DNA from: Corynebacterium pilosum DSM 20521 = CIP 103422
GTDB lineage: Bacteria > Actinomycetota > Actinomycetes > Mycobacteriales > Mycobacteriaceae
DNA length: 64,000 bases
Reading direction: 5' to 3'
Assembly (NCBI RefSeq): GCF_000373805.1
Contig: NZ_KB892461.1
Location: 1 to 64,000 of the forward strand
The notes beneath the pieces were generated by a model. The model was not told the DNA's origin. It saw only the letters and a list, made by a program, of their open reading frames with translations, and did no database searches. The number at the start of each line of letters is the position of its first letter. Positions within the stretch are counted from its first letter, which is position 1. The translations under genes and the position numbers were made by a program. Of this stretch, positions 52,160 to 62,341 are shown in pieces.

Positions 52160-53359
52160 ATGAACCTGATCGACGCGCTGGTACAGATGGGCACCGCAGC
52201 CATGACGCTGCTGGGCCAGCTTGCCGACGTGCCCGCCGACAACCTCCTCGCCCGCGGTGCCGAGGCAGACACCGTGCGTGGCTACTACAAGCTCGTCGAC
52301 GTCTACTACGGCACCACCGGGTCAAGGAAGCAGCAGCGCCTGGCTCGGGAGGCCGCGGTGCGCAATGGCCACGGCATGGACCGGCTGCGCCACATCGAAA
52401 ACTACGTTGCCCGGGCGCACAACAACGCCGACAAGTGGCCGCTGCGCCGCCGGCTCGCCGAGTTCTCCGGGCACACGAAGGATTTCCGGGTGTTTGCTCG
52501 GGAGCAGCTCGCGGCGTTGAGCAAGCCCGGCAAGGAGGCTGGCACCCGCGACTACCGCGTGACCAAGCACGCCGACACCAACGATGCCACCATGAGCCTG
52601 CGCGGCACTCAGGCCGAAATCAGCGAGATTGACGCCCGGATCCGCGACTATGCGGAGCAGAACGACGTGCCTGTCGACGAGGCCGCCGTCGCTGTGATGA
52701 GCACCGGGGGCGGCGAGGCGATCTATGGCGCGAAAATTTTGATCCCGCTCGATGTGGGTCTGGCTTTGCTCAATGGCGAAGGCGACGATGCGATCCTGAC
52801 CACCAGCCTGGGCGCCACCATCACCGGGCACGAGGCGATGGCGATGAAACTTGGCCCGATCGCCGAATTCGTCGGCCTGACCAACGTCGACGGGCCCATC
52901 AGCTTATCGACGGGGCACCTGACCGAAGGCAACGAACCCATCACCACGCGAGAAGCGCTCGAGCGGCTGCTGGAGGCGTGCAAAAAGTCCGGGGCCGAAC
53001 CTCCACCGCCCGAAGCCATCGAGGTAGCGCTGCGGCGCACCCCCACCCGAAAGCAACGCGCGCTGCTCGAAGCTTCGCAGATCGTGTGCGGTGGCGAGGA
53101 GTGCACCGTGCCCGCCCACCGCTGCGAAGTCAACCACAACGTGCCCTATTCGCGCGGTGGGCTGACGGTCATGTCCAACTTGTCGAAGCTGTGCGGCTAC
53201 CACAACGGCAAAGCGGGCGCTGCGGAGCAATACCGCAACGTCGCGGGAGAGGTACACCGGATTCTGCCGGGCGGGCGCCTCGTACGCAACGAACACCCAG
53301 TAGCGCAGCGCAACCCGATCCGCACCCTGTTCGAGACGGGGTTTAGGACAGGCCCGTGA
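52160..53359 (+). CDS. DUF222 (13E12 repeat family) HNH endonuclease
   Basis: 399 residues. An N-terminal DUF222 region (about 1-300, charged helices such as WPLRRRLAEFSGHTKDFRV) is followed by an HNH domain with two outer cysteines (CGGEECTVPAHRCEVNHN) and NLSKLCGYHN. Proteins of this type are related to 13E12 repeat proteins that are multicopy in mycobacteria and corynebacteria. The role is unknown; a selfish or phage-like origin is possible. The tail overlaps the fhs stop by 17 bp, convergent. Confidence 0.87.
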   Translation: MNLIDALVQMGTAAMTLLGQLADVPADNLLARGAEADTVRGYYKLVDVYYGTTGSRKQQRLAREAAVRNGHGMDRLRHIENYVARAHNNADKWPLRRRLAEFSGHTKDFRVFAREQLAALSKPGKEAGTRDYRVTKHADTNDATMSLRGTQAEISEIDARIRDYAEQNDVPVDEAAVAVMSTGGGEAIYGAKILIPLDVGLALLNGEGDDAILTTSLGATITGHEAMAMKLGPIAEFVGLTNVDGPISLSTGHLTEGNEPITTREALERLLEACKKSGAEPPPPEAIEVALRRTPTRKQRALLEASQIVCGGEECTVPAHRCEVNHNVPYSRGGLTVMSNLSKLCGYHNGKAGAAEQYRNVAGEVHRILPGGRLVRNEHPVAQRNPIRTLFETGFRTGP

Positions 53360-54998
53360 TCTCCCCGTCGTCGTCGATGTCGATGCTGTAAGCGGCAGGC
53401 GTCTTGCCCAGGCCCGGCATCGTCATGACATCGCCGGTGAGCGCTACGACGAAACCCGCACCAGTACGTGGCTGCAGCTTGCGCACGTGCAACGTGTGGC
53501 CCTCGGGTGCGCCCAGCTGCTTTGGATCGTCCGAGAAGGAGTACTGGGTCTTCGAGATACACACAGGAAGGGTGTCCCAGCCGTTGTTCTTGAGCACCTG
53601 CAGGTCTCGGGCGGCGTTGACTGAGTACTCCACCTTGTCCGCGTGATAGATTTCGCGGGCGATGGTTTCGATGGAGGCCTCGATGCCGTCGGAGGGATCG
53701 TAAAGTTGGCGCGACCCGCTGGACAGGTTCGCGACCACCTTCTCGGCCAAGTCGATGGCTCCGTCTCCGCCATCGGCCCAGGCTGAGGTCTCAGCGACAT
53801 CCACGCCAAACTCTGCCGCCCAGTCGCGCATGAACTCGCGTTCCGCATCGGTATCAGAGGTAAAGAGGTTCACAGCCACCACCGGCTTCACGCCGAACTT
53901 GCGCACGTTGTCCACGTGACGCTCTAGGTTGCAGATGCCTCGTTTTAAAGCGTCGAGGTTCTCGTCGGTCAGGTCCTCTCGGGCTACACCGCCGTTGTAC
54001 TTCATGGAGCGGATCGTCGTCACGATCACCGCGCCCGCAATATCCAGCTCACCGTAGCGGGCCTTGATGTCGAAGAACTTCTCCGCGCCAAGGTCCGAGC
54101 CGAAACCGGCCTCGGTGCACACGATGTCGGCGTACTGCTGCGCCGTCGTCGTCGCGATCAGCGTGTTGCACCCGTGGGCAATATTGGCGAACGGGCCGCC
54201 GTGGATGAAGGCCGGGGTGCCACCCAAAGTCTGGACCAAGTTCGGGTTGATCGCGTCCTTCAGCAAGACGGTCAACGCGCCCTCGGCACCCAAGTCGCCT
54301 GCGGTCACCGGCGCGCCGTCATAGGTCAGGCCGACAGTCAGGCGGGCCAGGCGCGCCTTGAGGTCCTGCAGGTCGGTGGCAAGACCCAGCACCGCCATGA
54401 TCTCGGAGGCGGCGGTGATGGTGAAACCGGTCTCCGTCGGCGTACCCTGCTTGGGGCCACCCAGACCGGTAACGACCTCACGCAGCGAACGATCGTTGAC
54501 ATCGAGGCAGCGGCGCCACGTGATGCGGCGCGGATCGATGCGCAGCTCATTGCCCTGGTGAATGTGGTTGTCCACCAGCGCCGCGAGGGTGTTATTGGCG
54601 GCGGTAATCGCGTGGAAATCGCCGGTGAAGTGCAGGTTGATATTCTCCATCGGCACCACCTGGGAGTAGCCGCCGCCGGCCGCACCACCCTTGATGCCGA
54701 AGACGGGACCCAGCGATGGCTCACGCAAGGCCACCATCGCCTTGTGGCCCAGGGAGGCCAGGGCGTCGGTAAGCCCGATCAGGACGGTGGATTTGCCCTC
54801 CCCCGCCGGTGTGGGTGAGACCCCGGTGACCAGGACGATCTTTCCGGGGTTCGAGGATTTTTGAACGTGAGCCAAGTCCACCTTGGCCATGTGCTTGCCA
54901 TATGGGACAAGGGCGTCGTCGGAAATGCCCGCCTTCTCGGCGATCTCGGTGATCGGCCGGAGCGTGTGGGCTTGAGCGATAGATACGTCTGAGAGCAT
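53343..54998 (-). CDS. fhs: Formate-tetrahydrofolate ligase
   Basis: 551 residues, the family length. The ATP-binding motif is VTGVSPTPAGEGKSTVLIGL (residues about 56-75), followed by REPSLGPVFGIKGGAAGGGY. It uses ATP to join formate to tetrahydrofolate, giving 10-formyl-THF for purine and formyl-Met synthesis. Its position in a genome with PFL means formate made under anoxia can be fed into C1 metabolism. It directly precedes the Dcu gene in chromosomal order, separated by 4 bp, and is on the same strand. Confidence 0.95.
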   Translation of the reverse strand: MLSDVSIAQAHTLRPITEIAEKAGISDDALVPYGKHMAKVDLAHVQKSSNPGKIVLVTGVSPTPAGEGKSTVLIGLTDALASLGHKAMVALREPSLGPVFGIKGGAAGGGYSQVVPMENINLHFTGDFHAITAANNTLAALVDNHIHQGNELRIDPRRITWRRCLDVNDRSLREVVTGLGGPKQGTPTETGFTITAASEIMAVLGLATDLQDLKARLARLTVGLTYDGAPVTAGDLGAEGALTVLLKDAINPNLVQTLGGTPAFIHGGPFANIAHGCNTLIATTTAQQYADIVCTEAGFGSDLGAEKFFDIKARYGELDIAGAVIVTTIRSMKYNGGVAREDLTDENLDALKRGICNLERHVDNVRKFGVKPVVAVNLFTSDTDAEREFMRDWAAEFGVDVAETSAWADGGDGAIDLAEKVVANLSSGSRQLYDPSDGIEASIETIAREIYHADKVEYSVNAARDLQVLKNNGWDTLPVCISKTQYSFSDDPKQLGAPEGHTLHVRKLQPRTGAGFVVALTGDVMTMPGLGKTPAAYSIDIDDDGEITGLS

Positions 54999-55002
54999 GC
55001 TC

Positions 55003-56313
55003 CTAGAGTATTACGGCGCCGAACAGATAACCCAGCAACACGGCGATCGCGATGCACAAAACACCGGGGACAAGGAACGGGTGGTTGAAGACGAACTTGC
55101 CGATGCGGGTGGAGCCTGTGTCGTCCATCTCCACGGCGGCCAGCAGCGTCGGGTACGTCGGCAGCACGAATAGAGCCGAGACTGCGGGGAAGGCTGCCAC
55201 GGCGGTCAGCGGGGACACGCCAATCGCCAGCGCGGCGGGCATCAGGGCCTTCGCGGTGGCAGCCTGGGAGTACAGCAGTGCCGCGGCGAAGAAGAGGACC
55301 ACGGCCAGCAGCCACGGCTGGGCGCTGAGCACGTCACCGGCGAGCACCTGGATGTCGTCGAGGTAGTGGTTGATGAAGGTGGTGCCCAGCCACGCCACGC
55401 CCAGCACGCACACCGACGCCGACATGCCGGAGCGGAATACCTGGGTGGTCAGGATGTCTGCGGCCGGAACCTTGGTGATCAACAGGATGACGGTGGCGGC
55501 TGCCAGCATGATCGTCATGATGGCTTCGTTGCGCGGCAGCGTTGGGTCGGCGATCAGGCCCACTTGCTCGGAGATGGCGGTGGCGTACAGCATCACCGCG
55601 ATGATCGCGACGAGGAACACCCCCACCGAGGCCTTAGCGCCCTTCGGTGCAACGTAGTCACCAGCCGCCTGCGGCTTGCCGACGAGCCCTCGGGCCACAC
55701 GGTCCTGGTACACGGGGTCGTCGTCAAGCTCCTTGCCCAGCCGGTTGGCAACGAATGCGGTGGGGAAAATCGCGAGGAAGGTGGATAGCATCATGATGCC
55801 GACCAGCTGGAGGTAGCCCACTCCGTAGGGCTCCAAAAGGTCCGCCATGAACACGACGGCGGCTGAAATCGGCGAGGCGACAATGGCCATCTGGGAGGCG
55901 ATCACCGCCACCGACAGCGGGCGCGAGGGGCGCACGTGGCCTTCTTTGGAAACTTCGACGATGACCGGCAGCGTCGAGAACGCGGTGTGGCCGGTACCGG
56001 CGAAGACCGTCATCAGCCACGTCACGATCGGCGCGTAGAGCGTGATGCGCTTCGGGTTGCGGCGCAGGAAACGCTCCGCCAGGTGCACCAGGTAGTCCAT
56101 GCCGCCGGCGCGCTGCATCGCGGAGATCGCGGCGATGACACACATGATGATGCCGATCACGTCGAACGGAATATCCTCCGCGGACACCGTCATGCCCGTT
56201 GCACCCAGAAGGAGCACGCCAAGGCCGCCGGCGAAACCGATCGCGATTGACCCCAAACGCGCGCCCAGAATGATCGCGCCAAACAAAATAATCAGGTGGA
56301 TGAGGAAAAGCAT
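55003..56313 (-). CDS. Anaerobic C4-dicarboxylate transporter (DcuA/DcuB family)
   Basis: 436 residues with 10-12 membrane helices. The start region MLFLIHLIILFGAIILGARLG followed by GFAGGLGVLLLGATGM matches DcuA of E. coli. Further conserved groups are APIVTWLMTVFAGTGHTAFS and the C-terminal LFGAVIL end. DcuA/B proteins exchange fumarate, malate, aspartate and succinate. It follows aspA, so the pair can import aspartate and export succinate. The start was moved to ATG 56313 from a longer frame. Confidence 0.92.
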   Translation of the reverse strand: MLFLIHLIILFGAIILGARLGSIAIGFAGGLGVLLLGATGMTVSAEDIPFDVIGIIMCVIAAISAMQRAGGMDYLVHLAERFLRRNPKRITLYAPIVTWLMTVFAGTGHTAFSTLPVIVEVSKEGHVRPSRPLSVAVIASQMAIVASPISAAVVFMADLLEPYGVGYLQLVGIMMLSTFLAIFPTAFVANRLGKELDDDPVYQDRVARGLVGKPQAAGDYVAPKGAKASVGVFLVAIIAVMLYATAISEQVGLIADPTLPRNEAIMTIMLAAATVILLITKVPAADILTTQVFRSGMSASVCVLGVAWLGTTFINHYLDDIQVLAGDVLSAQPWLLAVVLFFAAALLYSQAATAKALMPAALAIGVSPLTAVAAFPAVSALFVLPTYPTLLAAVEMDDTGSTRIGKFVFNHPFLVPGVLCIAIAVLLGYLFGAVIL

Positions 56314-56427
56314 GAGATCCACTTTCCAAAACAAAGAGATAGTACCTACCTACAAGTATCATGGAAGCACGATGTCCGAAACAACTCAGTCGGGCGTGAT
56401 CTAAAGCACCCACACCCCCAGATCTAC

Positions 56428-56439
56428 GCTTAACGACGA
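56428..56439 (+). repeat. Repeated 12-mer motif copy (A form), left arm of terminator pair
   Basis: GCTTAACGACGA, intergenic, inverted relative to the copy at 56489-56500. Confidence 0.92.
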
Positions 56440-56488
56440 AAAACCCGCCGAGCCGGAGGCAACTGGGCACATCCGGAGGCGGCGGGAA

Positions 56489-56500
56489 TCGTCGTTAAGC
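56489..56500 (-). repeat. Repeated 12-mer motif copy (A form), right arm of terminator pair
   Basis: GCTTAACGACGA on the minus strand, intergenic, pairs with the copy at 56428-56439. Confidence 0.92.
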
Positions 56501-56504
56501 GTGC

Positions 56505-57929
56505 TTATTCTTCGTCGAGGTAAACCTTGCCCCGGTACTCTGGGTGCATCAGATTCGACTTGGACAGCACCTTGTCCAGGGTCTCTTCGTCGAGAAGTTC
56601 CTTCTCCAGCACGAGCTCGCGCACGCCACGACCGGTCGCTGCGGCCTCCTTGCCGATCAGGTCGCCGTTGTGGTGGCCGATGAAGGGGTTGAGGTAGGTG
56701 ATGATGCCGATCGAGTTGTCCACGTAGCCCTGGCACACGTCCTCGTTGGCGGTAATGCCGTCGACGCACTTCTCGCGCAGGGTCTTCGCGCCGTTGCCGA
56801 GGATGGAAATGGACTCGAACAGGGACTCCGCGATGACCGGCTCCATCACGTTGAGCTGCAGCTGGCCTGCCTCCGCGGCCCAGGACACCGTGACGTCGTT
56901 GCCGAAGACCTTGAAGCAGATCTGGTTGACAACCTCTGGGATGACCGGGTTGACCTTGGCCGGCATAATCGACGAACCGGCTTGGCGTTCTGGCAGGTTG
57001 ATCTCGTTCAGGCCGGCGCGCGGGCCGGAGGATAGTAGTCGCAGGTCATTGCAGGCCTTCGAGACCTTCATCGCGGCACGCTTGATGGCGGCATGGGCGG
57101 AGACGTAGCCGCCGGTGTCGCTGGTCGCCTCGATCAGGTCCGGGGAGGAGCTGATGTTCAGGCCTGTGACCTCGCGCAGGGCCTCGATGACCTTGTCGCG
57201 GTAGCCGGACGGGGTGTTCACGCCGGTGCCGATCGCCGTCGCGCCCAGGTTGACCTCCAGCAGGTCCTCCGCAGCTTCCTTTAGAGTTTTCTGCTCCTCC
57301 GCCAGGTTCGCGCCGAAGGCCTTGAACTCGGAACCGAGCGTCATCGGCACGGCGTCCTGCAGCTGGGTGCGGCCCATCTTCAAGATGTCGACGAACTCGT
57401 CGCCCTTGTCGCGGAAGGAGCTCTGCAGCTGGTCCAGCTGGTCGATGAGTTCCTGCATCGCGTAGTACAGGCCGAGGCGCAGGCCGGTTGGGTATGCGTC
57501 GTTGGTGGACTGTGCCAGGTTGACGTGATCGTTCGGGTTGATCACGTCGTAGGAACCCTTCGGCTTACCCAGCTTCTCCAGCGCTAGGTTGGCCACGACC
57601 TCGTTGGTGTTCATGTTCAGGGAGGTACCTGCGCCGCCCTGGAATGCGTCGATCGGGAACTGATCCATGCAGCGCCCCTCGTCGAGAATCTGGTCGCAGG
57701 CCCACACGATCGCTTCCGCGATGTCCTTCGGCAGGGCGTGGAGCCGGCGGTTCGCGATGGCGGCGGCCTTCTTCACCTGCACCATGCCACGTACGAAGTG
57801 CGGGAAGTCATTGATGTGGGTGCGTGAGATCTGGAAGTTGTCCACGGCGCGCATGGTGTGCACGCCGTAGTAGTACTCGTTGGGCACCTCGACGGTACCT
57901 AGGAGGTCTTCTTCTGTCCGTGTTGACAC
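56505..57929 (-). CDS. aspA: Aspartate ammonia-lyase
   Basis: 474 residues of the fumarase/aspartase superfamily. The signature [16 protein letters not shown] (about 320-335) contains the catalytic Ser loop. It splits aspartate into fumarate and ammonia, supplying fumarate for anaerobic respiration. GTG start with AAAGGAAC upstream. It is followed by a terminator and then the Dcu gene on the same strand, so the dcu gene is likely transcribed separately or by read-through. Confidence 0.96.
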   Translation of the reverse strand: MSTRTEEDLLGTVEVPNEYYYGVHTMRAVDNFQISRTHINDFPHFVRGMVQVKKAAAIANRRLHALPKDIAEAIVWACDQILDEGRCMDQFPIDAFQGGAGTSLNMNTNEVVANLALEKLGKPKGSYDVINPNDHVNLAQSTNDAYPTGLRLGLYYAMQELIDQLDQLQSSFRDKGDEFVDILKMGRTQLQDAVPMTLGSEFKAFGANLAEEQKTLKEAAEDLLEVNLGATAIGTGVNTPSGYRDKVIEALREVTGLNISSSPDLIEATSDTGGYVSAHAAIKRAAMKVSKACNDLRLLSSGPRAGLNEINLPERQAGSSIMPAKVNPVIPEVVNQICFKVFGNDVTVSWAAEAGQLQLNVMEPVIAESLFESISILGNGAKTLREKCVDGITANEDVCQGYVDNSIGIITYLNPFIGHHNGDLIGKEAAATGRGVRELVLEKELLDEETLDKVLSKSNLMHPEYRGKVYLDEE

Positions 57930-58011
57930 GATTGCAGGTTCCTTTCATTGGTTTCATCACACCTTACTTCCTAGGGCGTGATCTTCACCAGAAAAATCGT
58001 TGAGGAATATT

Positions 58012-58857
58012 TTAAAGCCGCGCGATACGCAGTTCGGAGGCCAGGATCGCCTCGCCACCAACCGCCGCGAGTTCGTCCATCACAGCGTTGGCGTTTTTCT
58101 TCGGCACCATGGCGCGCACTGCGACCCACCCCTCGCGCGAGAGCGGCGAAACCGTCGGCCCCGACAGTCCCGGCGTAATCGCCGATGCCGCCGCCAAATT
58201 GTCGCGCGCGATGTTGTAGTCGATCATCAGGTACGTGCGCGCCGCTAGGATACCCCTGATGCGCGCGAGCACCACCTGCATTTCTTTGGTGGTTTCGGCA
58301 TCAGCGCGCTTTACGACGACCGCCTCGCTAGTCACGATCGGCTCGGAGAAAGGGGCGAGCCCCTGCTGCCGCAATGTGGCACCGGTGGAGACAACGTCAG
58401 CAATCGCATCAGCGACACCTAGCTTGATGGAGATCTCCACGGCACCGTCGAGGCGGATCACTTCGGCAGACATGCCACGCTTAGCGAGGTAATCTTCCAC
58501 CAGGTGCGGGTAGGAGGTGGCGATGCGCTTGCCGTTCAGCTTCTCCAGCGACCATTCCTCCCCTGCGGGTGCTGCGAAGCGGAACGTGGAGCCACCGAAG
58601 CCGAGCTCCATGACCTCGTCGACCTCTGCGCGTGAGTCGAGGGCTAGGTCGCGGCCGGTAATGCCGAGGTCAAGGTGGCCTCCGGCAACATAAATGGCGA
58701 TATCCGTGGGGCGCAGGTAAAAGAATTCTACCTGGTTTTCTTCGTCGAAAACGTTTAGCGCCTTGGTGTAGCCGCGCGATTTGTAGCCGGCTTCGGCAAG
58801 GATCTCGGTGGCGGCCTCTGAGAGAGAGCCCTTGTTGGGCACGGCGATCTTAATCAT
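58012..58857 (-). CDS. hisG: ATP phosphoribosyltransferase, long form
   Basis: 281 residues with the C-terminal ACT-like regulatory domain, so histidine feedback inhibition is expected and no HisZ is needed. The N-terminus MIKIAVPNKGSLSEAATE and the PRPP/ATP motif DAIADVVSTGATLRQQGL are typical. First step of histidine synthesis. hisE lies 15 bp upstream in the same operon, as in other corynebacteria and mycobacteria. Confidence 0.96.
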   Translation of the reverse strand: MIKIAVPNKGSLSEAATEILAEAGYKSRGYTKALNVFDEENQVEFFYLRPTDIAIYVAGGHLDLGITGRDLALDSRAEVDEVMELGFGGSTFRFAAPAGEEWSLEKLNGKRIATSYPHLVEDYLAKRGMSAEVIRLDGAVEISIKLGVADAIADVVSTGATLRQQGLAPFSEPIVTSEAVVVKRADAETTKEMQVVLARIRGILAARTYLMIDYNIARDNLAAASAITPGLSGPTVSPLSREGWVAVRAMVPKKNANAVMDELAAVGGEAILASELRIARL

Positions 58858-58872
58858 GAAGCGGGCTCCTTA

Positions 58873-59136
58873 CTAAAGGTACTTGTAGATGTCGTCGGGG
58901 CTGAGGCCGCGGGAGACCATCATCACTTGTGTCCAGTAGATGAGCTGGCTCATTTCCTCGGCCAGCTCCTCGTCGGACTGGTACTCAGAAGCGATCCACA
59001 CTTCGCCGGCTTCTTCGATGATCTTCTTGCCGATGAAATGTACTCCCTTGTCCAGCGCGTCGACGGTGCCGGAGCCTTCGGGGCGTTCCTGCGATTTCTG
59101 TGTAAGTTCAGCAAAAAGGGTATCGAAATTTTTCAC
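58873..59136 (-). CDS. hisE: Phosphoribosyl-ATP pyrophosphohydrolase
   Basis: 87 residues of the MazG-like HisE fold, with [21 protein letters not shown] (metal-binding EExxE) cut short as [10 protein letters not shown] and then [14 protein letters not shown]. It performs the second step of histidine synthesis. GTG start. It is followed by hisG. Confidence 0.95.
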   Translation of the reverse strand: MKNFDTLFAELTQKSQERPEGSGTVDALDKGVHFIGKKIIEEAGEVWIASEYQSDEELAEEMSQLIYWTQVMMVSRGLSPDDIYKYL

Positions 59137-59146
59137 GCCGTTAACT

Positions 59147-59833
59147 CTAGTCGATGGACTCCCACCATGTGATCACATCCTCGGCTCCAGCCCTGACAAA
59201 ATTGGCCGCGTCGAAGCGCACTACCCCGTCAGGGACAGGCCGATCTTCCCCAGGAAGACCAAGCACCCGGCACCCCGCCGCCGCAGCAGCCGACATCCCC
59301 GCCCAAGAGTCCTCAAAAACCAAGCACTCCGCAGGGTTAGCGCCCACCCGCCGGGCCGCCTCAAGGTACATGTCTGGGGCAGGTTTGCCATGGGGCACTT
59401 CGTCGCCGGTAATCGTGTCGGTGAACAGTTCACGGCCAATGGCGTCGATGCAGTAGTCGGCCAGTTCGCGCTCCGTGTTTGTGGTGACGAATTGGACCAC
59501 GCCCTCGTCGTAAAGCGAACGAAGCAGAACTGCGATACCGGGAAGCGGTTCGATATCGCCGGACAGTAACTGGCCCATGCGCTGGTACATCCAGGCGCGG
59601 TCGCGTTCGAGGTCGCCGTCGACAAGCGTGACCCCGGCCCAGTCCGCGCAGACTTGCAGCGTGTTGGCGAAGCTGCCGCCGATCGTCTCTTCCCGCTTGG
59701 CGGTGCTGAGGCGGCGGCCGAGGCGCTCGGAGAGTTCGTAGGTAGCGATGCCCCACAGCGGCTCCGTATCGATCAGCGTGCCGTCCATGTCCCAGAAGAT
59801 CGCGCGGAACGGGAAACGTGCGGGAGTTGTCAT
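59147..59833 (-). CDS. HAD-superfamily hydrolase (phosphatase)
   Basis: 228 residues: motif I is [10 protein letters not shown] (nucleophile Asp), motif II Thr is in VTTNTERE, the Lys is in PHGKPAPD, and motif IV is [13 protein letters not shown] helical cap lies between. Likely a phosphosugar phosphatase or beta-phosphoglucomutase-type enzyme. Its stop precedes hisE by 10 bp, so the two may be co-transcribed. Confidence 0.9.
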   Translation of the reverse strand: MTTPARFPFRAIFWDMDGTLIDTEPLWGIATYELSERLGRRLSTAKREETIGGSFANTLQVCADWAGVTLVDGDLERDRAWMYQRMGQLLSGDIEPLPGIAVLLRSLYDEGVVQFVTTNTERELADYCIDAIGRELFTDTITGDEVPHGKPAPDMYLEAARRVGANPAECLVFEDSWAGMSAAAAAGCRVLGLPGEDRPVPDGVVRFDAANFVRAGAEDVITWWESID

Positions 59834-59834
59834 G

Positions 59835-60212
59835 CTACTCCAGCTCCGGAAGCTCGCTCAGCGCTTCCTCGTCGGCACCCGTCGCAGCTGAAGCATTGAA
59901 GATCAGCTCGGAGAGGTCCTCTTTCTCCTCCGGCTCCAGCACCGCGCCGTGATGTTTGGCGTTGAACTCATGCAAGTTGGTGTGGAAGGCCTCCACCACG
60001 GCGAGCAGCTCGGTAGCACTCGGATCCTCCAGGGTCTCCAGTGCGTCGAGGAACATTTCGATCAATTTTTTCAGATCCGGCAGCACCGCCGGGTCAAATG
60101 GTTCGTCCCAGAACTCCTTGTCCTCCTCGCGGAGGTAGGAGCCGGTAGCGAAGGTGTGCAGGTCGGCGATGAACTCGTCGACATCAGCTTGGAACTGTTC
60201 ACGGATCGTCAT
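59835..60212 (-). CDS. Conserved acidic helical protein of unknown function
   Basis: 125 residues, strongly acidic and predicted all-helical, with no recognised domain; segments include FWDEPFDPAVLPDLKKLIEM and ALETLEDPSATELLAVVEAF. It starts at ATG 60212 with a weak Shine-Dalgarno, and lies 1 bp upstream of the HAD gene on the same strand. It ends with SELPELE. No function can be suggested from sequence. Confidence 0.65.
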   Translation of the reverse strand: MTIREQFQADVDEFIADLHTFATGSYLREEDKEFWDEPFDPAVLPDLKKLIEMFLDALETLEDPSATELLAVVEAFHTNLHEFNAKHHGAVLEPEEKEDLSELIFNASAATGADEEALSELPELE

Positions 60213-60236
60213 GAGCTCTATTCTCACCGAAAACCA

Positions 60237-61442
60237 CTAAACGCGCACGCCGAGCAAACCATGCACCGCATTGGCGATCATGCCCTCGTGGTCGCCGCGC
60301 GCTTCGTCGACAATGCTCAACGCACGCGGAGTATCCAGGTCATCGGACAGAGCTTGACGAAGCTTATCGACGATCGCCTCTGCCTCTTCCTTGCTGGATT
60401 CCTGGGCGAAGTTCTTCCGCCACGTAGCCAGGCGCTCTTCTGCTGCGGCCAAGATTTCGCCCGAGAAGTCACGGTCAGAACGGTAATGCCCGTTGAACAC
60501 GGCCAAGCGGATCGCCGCGGCCTCGTGGCCTGCTTCGGTGAGCTTGTGTACGAAGACGAGGTTGCCTAGGGACTTGCTCATCTTCACCCCGTCCAGTCCG
60601 ATCATGCCGGAGTGCACGTAGTGACCGGCCATGCGGTCGATTCCCTTGGCAGCCTCGGCGTGCGCGGCGGAAAACTCGTGGTGCGGGAAGGCCAAATCGC
60701 TGCCGCCACCCTGAATGGCGAACTGGTTGCCCAACCGATTGGTGGCGATCGCGGAACACTCCACGTGCCAGCCGGGGCGGCCAGGGCCGAATGGGGAGTC
60801 CCAGGATGGTTCCCCTTCGCGCTCGCCCTTCCACACCAAGGCGTCGAGGGGATGGCGCTTGCCTTCACGCTCAGGGTCTCCTCCGCGTTCAGCGAAGGCT
60901 TCATTCATTTCCTCGCGGGTGTAGTTGGATTCATAACCGAACTGCGGGGTGGCGTCGATCGAGGCGTAGATATCGCCCTTGTCGATCTGATAGGCCGCGC
61001 CCTTGTTCAGCAGTTCTTGGACCAGCTCGATGACTTCGTCGACTGATTCGGTAACGGAGACGTAATGCTGTGGCGGCAGCACGTCGAGGACGTCCATATC
61101 GGAGCGGAAAAGATCGATCTGCCCGCGGCCCAGCTCGCGCCAGTCCACGCCGTCGCGCTCTGCACGCTCGAACAGGGGGTCGTCGACATCGGTGATGTTC
61201 TGGACGTAATGGACCTTGTGCCCGTTAGCCAGCAGGATGCGATACACCAAGTCGAAGGTGAGATAAGTCGCGGCGTGGCCCAAGTGGGTGGAGTCATACG
61301 GCGTGATACCGCAGACGTACATACCCACCGGGTCATCCGACACGTCGACCGGTTTAACTACCTGGTCAGCGGTGTCGAAAAGGTGTAAAGGAGCGGGAGT
61401 ACCTGCTACGTGGGGTACTGAGGGTTCTGGCCAAGTCTGCAT
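60237..61442 (-). CDS. mshC: Cysteine:GlcN-Ins ligase MshC (mycothiol synthesis)
   Basis: 401 residues, a class I tRNA-synthetase-like ligase. The HIGH-like motif is [18 protein letters not shown] is KMSKSLGN, and zinc ligands include [16 protein letters not shown] and [11 protein letters not shown]. It joins cysteine to the GlcN-inositol precursor of mycothiol, the main low-molecular-weight thiol. It resembles CysS, but the short length and Corynebacterium synteny with uppP support MshC. ATG 61442 is preferred to the GTG nine bases upstream. A motif copy lies at 60362-60373. Confidence 0.93.
   Translation of the reverse strand: MQTWPEPSVPHVAGTPAPLHLFDTADQVVKPVDVSDDPVGMYVCGITPYDSTHLGHAATYLTFDLVYRILLANGHKVHYVQNITDVDDPLFERAERDGVDWRELGRGQIDLFRSDMDVLDVLPPQHYVSVTESVDEVIELVQELLNKGAAYQIDKGDIYASIDATPQFGYESNYTREEMNEAFAERGGDPEREGKRHPLDALVWKGEREGEPSWDSPFGPGRPGWHVECSAIATNRLGNQFAIQGGGSDLAFPHHEFSAAHAEAAKGIDRMAGHYVHSGMIGLDGVKMSKSLGNLVFVHKLTEAGHEAAAIRLAVFNGHYRSDRDFSGEILAAAEERLATWRKNFAQESSKEEAEAIVDKLRQALSDDLDTPRALSIVDEARGDHEGMIANAVHGLLGVRV
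60362..60373 (+). repeat. Repeated 12-mer motif copy (T form)
   Basis: GCTTATCGACGA, antisense in mshC, whose codons read Val-Asp-Lys-Leu. Confidence 0.9.
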
Positions 61443-61452
61443 GGCCCCCACC

Positions 61453-62310
61453 TTACATAGGTGACATCACACCGGTGGCCAAGAGGATCATGACCAGGAT
61501 GCCCACTGGGATGCGGTAGGCGGCGAACCAGGAGAAGGAGTGGTTGGCCACGAACTTCAGCAGCCAGGCAATGGAGACGTAGCCCAAGACGAAACAAATC
61601 ACCACACCGACGGTTAGCTGCGCGCCCGAGGCTGCCTGGCCCACATCCGGGTTGAAAGCGTCCGGCAGGGAGAACAGACCTGAAGCGAGCACGGCGGGAA
61701 TCGCCAGCAGGAAGGAGAACCGGGTGGCGACCTCGCGGTCGAGGTTCATGAACAGACCACCTGAGATGGTGCCGCCGGAGCGCGACACGCCGGGGATCAG
61801 GCTGAGGCACTGGAAAAGACCCATAATCACGGCGTCTTTCATGGTCATCTCGTCGTAACCGCGGTTCTTCTTACCCACGCGCTCCGCCCAGATAAAGACA
61901 AAGGAGAACAGCACAAGCACGGTGGCGGTGATCCACAAGTTGCGCAGATTGTCGCGGATCAAGTCCTTGCCCAAGAAGCCGATGACACCCACGGGGATCG
62001 TGCCGACGATCACCATCCAGCCCATCCGATAATCCAGCCCGCGGCGCTCCGGGTTGAAGAGCCCGGCGAACCACCCGGTAAGGATCTGCCAGATCTCCTT
62101 AGCGAAGTACACCAACACGGCGGCCTCGGTACCCAGCTGGATCACCGCGGTAAAAGAGGCGCCGGCGTCTTGGCCCCAGAACAGCTCAGAGACGATCCGC
62201 AGGTGCCCTGACGACGAGACCGGCAGGAACTCGGTGAGACCTTGGACGATGGATAGTACGATGACCTGCACCCACGTCATCGACTCTGCAACTTGAGCTA
62301 CTTCATTCAC
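61453..62310 (-). CDS. uppP: Undecaprenyl-diphosphatase UppP
   Basis: 285 residues with eight membrane helices. The motifs are [16 protein letters not shown] (conserved Glu, Ser-Ser-Ser-Gly-His), a later Glu in [12 protein letters not shown], and [17 protein letters not shown]. It recycles the cell-wall lipid carrier at the membrane outer face. A second in-frame start MTWVQV at 62280 is possible. Divergent from the aldo/keto reductase gene by about 30 bp. The mshC gene follows, 10 bp away. Confidence 0.95.
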   Translation of the reverse strand: MNEVAQVAESMTWVQVIVLSIVQGLTEFLPVSSSGHLRIVSELFWGQDAGASFTAVIQLGTEAAVLVYFAKEIWQILTGWFAGLFNPERRGLDYRMGWMVIVGTIPVGVIGFLGKDLIRDNLRNLWITATVLVLFSFVFIWAERVGKKNRGYDEMTMKDAVIMGLFQCLSLIPGVSRSGGTISGGLFMNLDREVATRFSFLLAIPAVLASGLFSLPDAFNPDVGQAASGAQLTVGVVICFVLGYVSIAWLLKFVANHSFSWFAAYRIPVGILVMILLATGVMSPM

Positions 62311-62341
62311 AGCGAACCACCCTACAACTATTGTGGATGAA

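Larger units (their letters stand above)
56426..56502 (-). terminator. aspA terminator flanked by an inverted pair of the repeated motif
   Basis: On the minus strand CCCGCCG pairs with CGGCGGG (56444-56450 / 56480-56486), with an inner CCGGA/TCCGG stem and TTTTT straight after: a strong intrinsic terminator just past the aspA stop. The outer 14 bp on each side, ACGCTTAACGACGA (56426-56439) and TCGTCGTTAAGCGT (56489-56502), are perfect complements and are two copies of the genome-style motif in opposite orientation, extending the stem. Confidence 0.85.
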
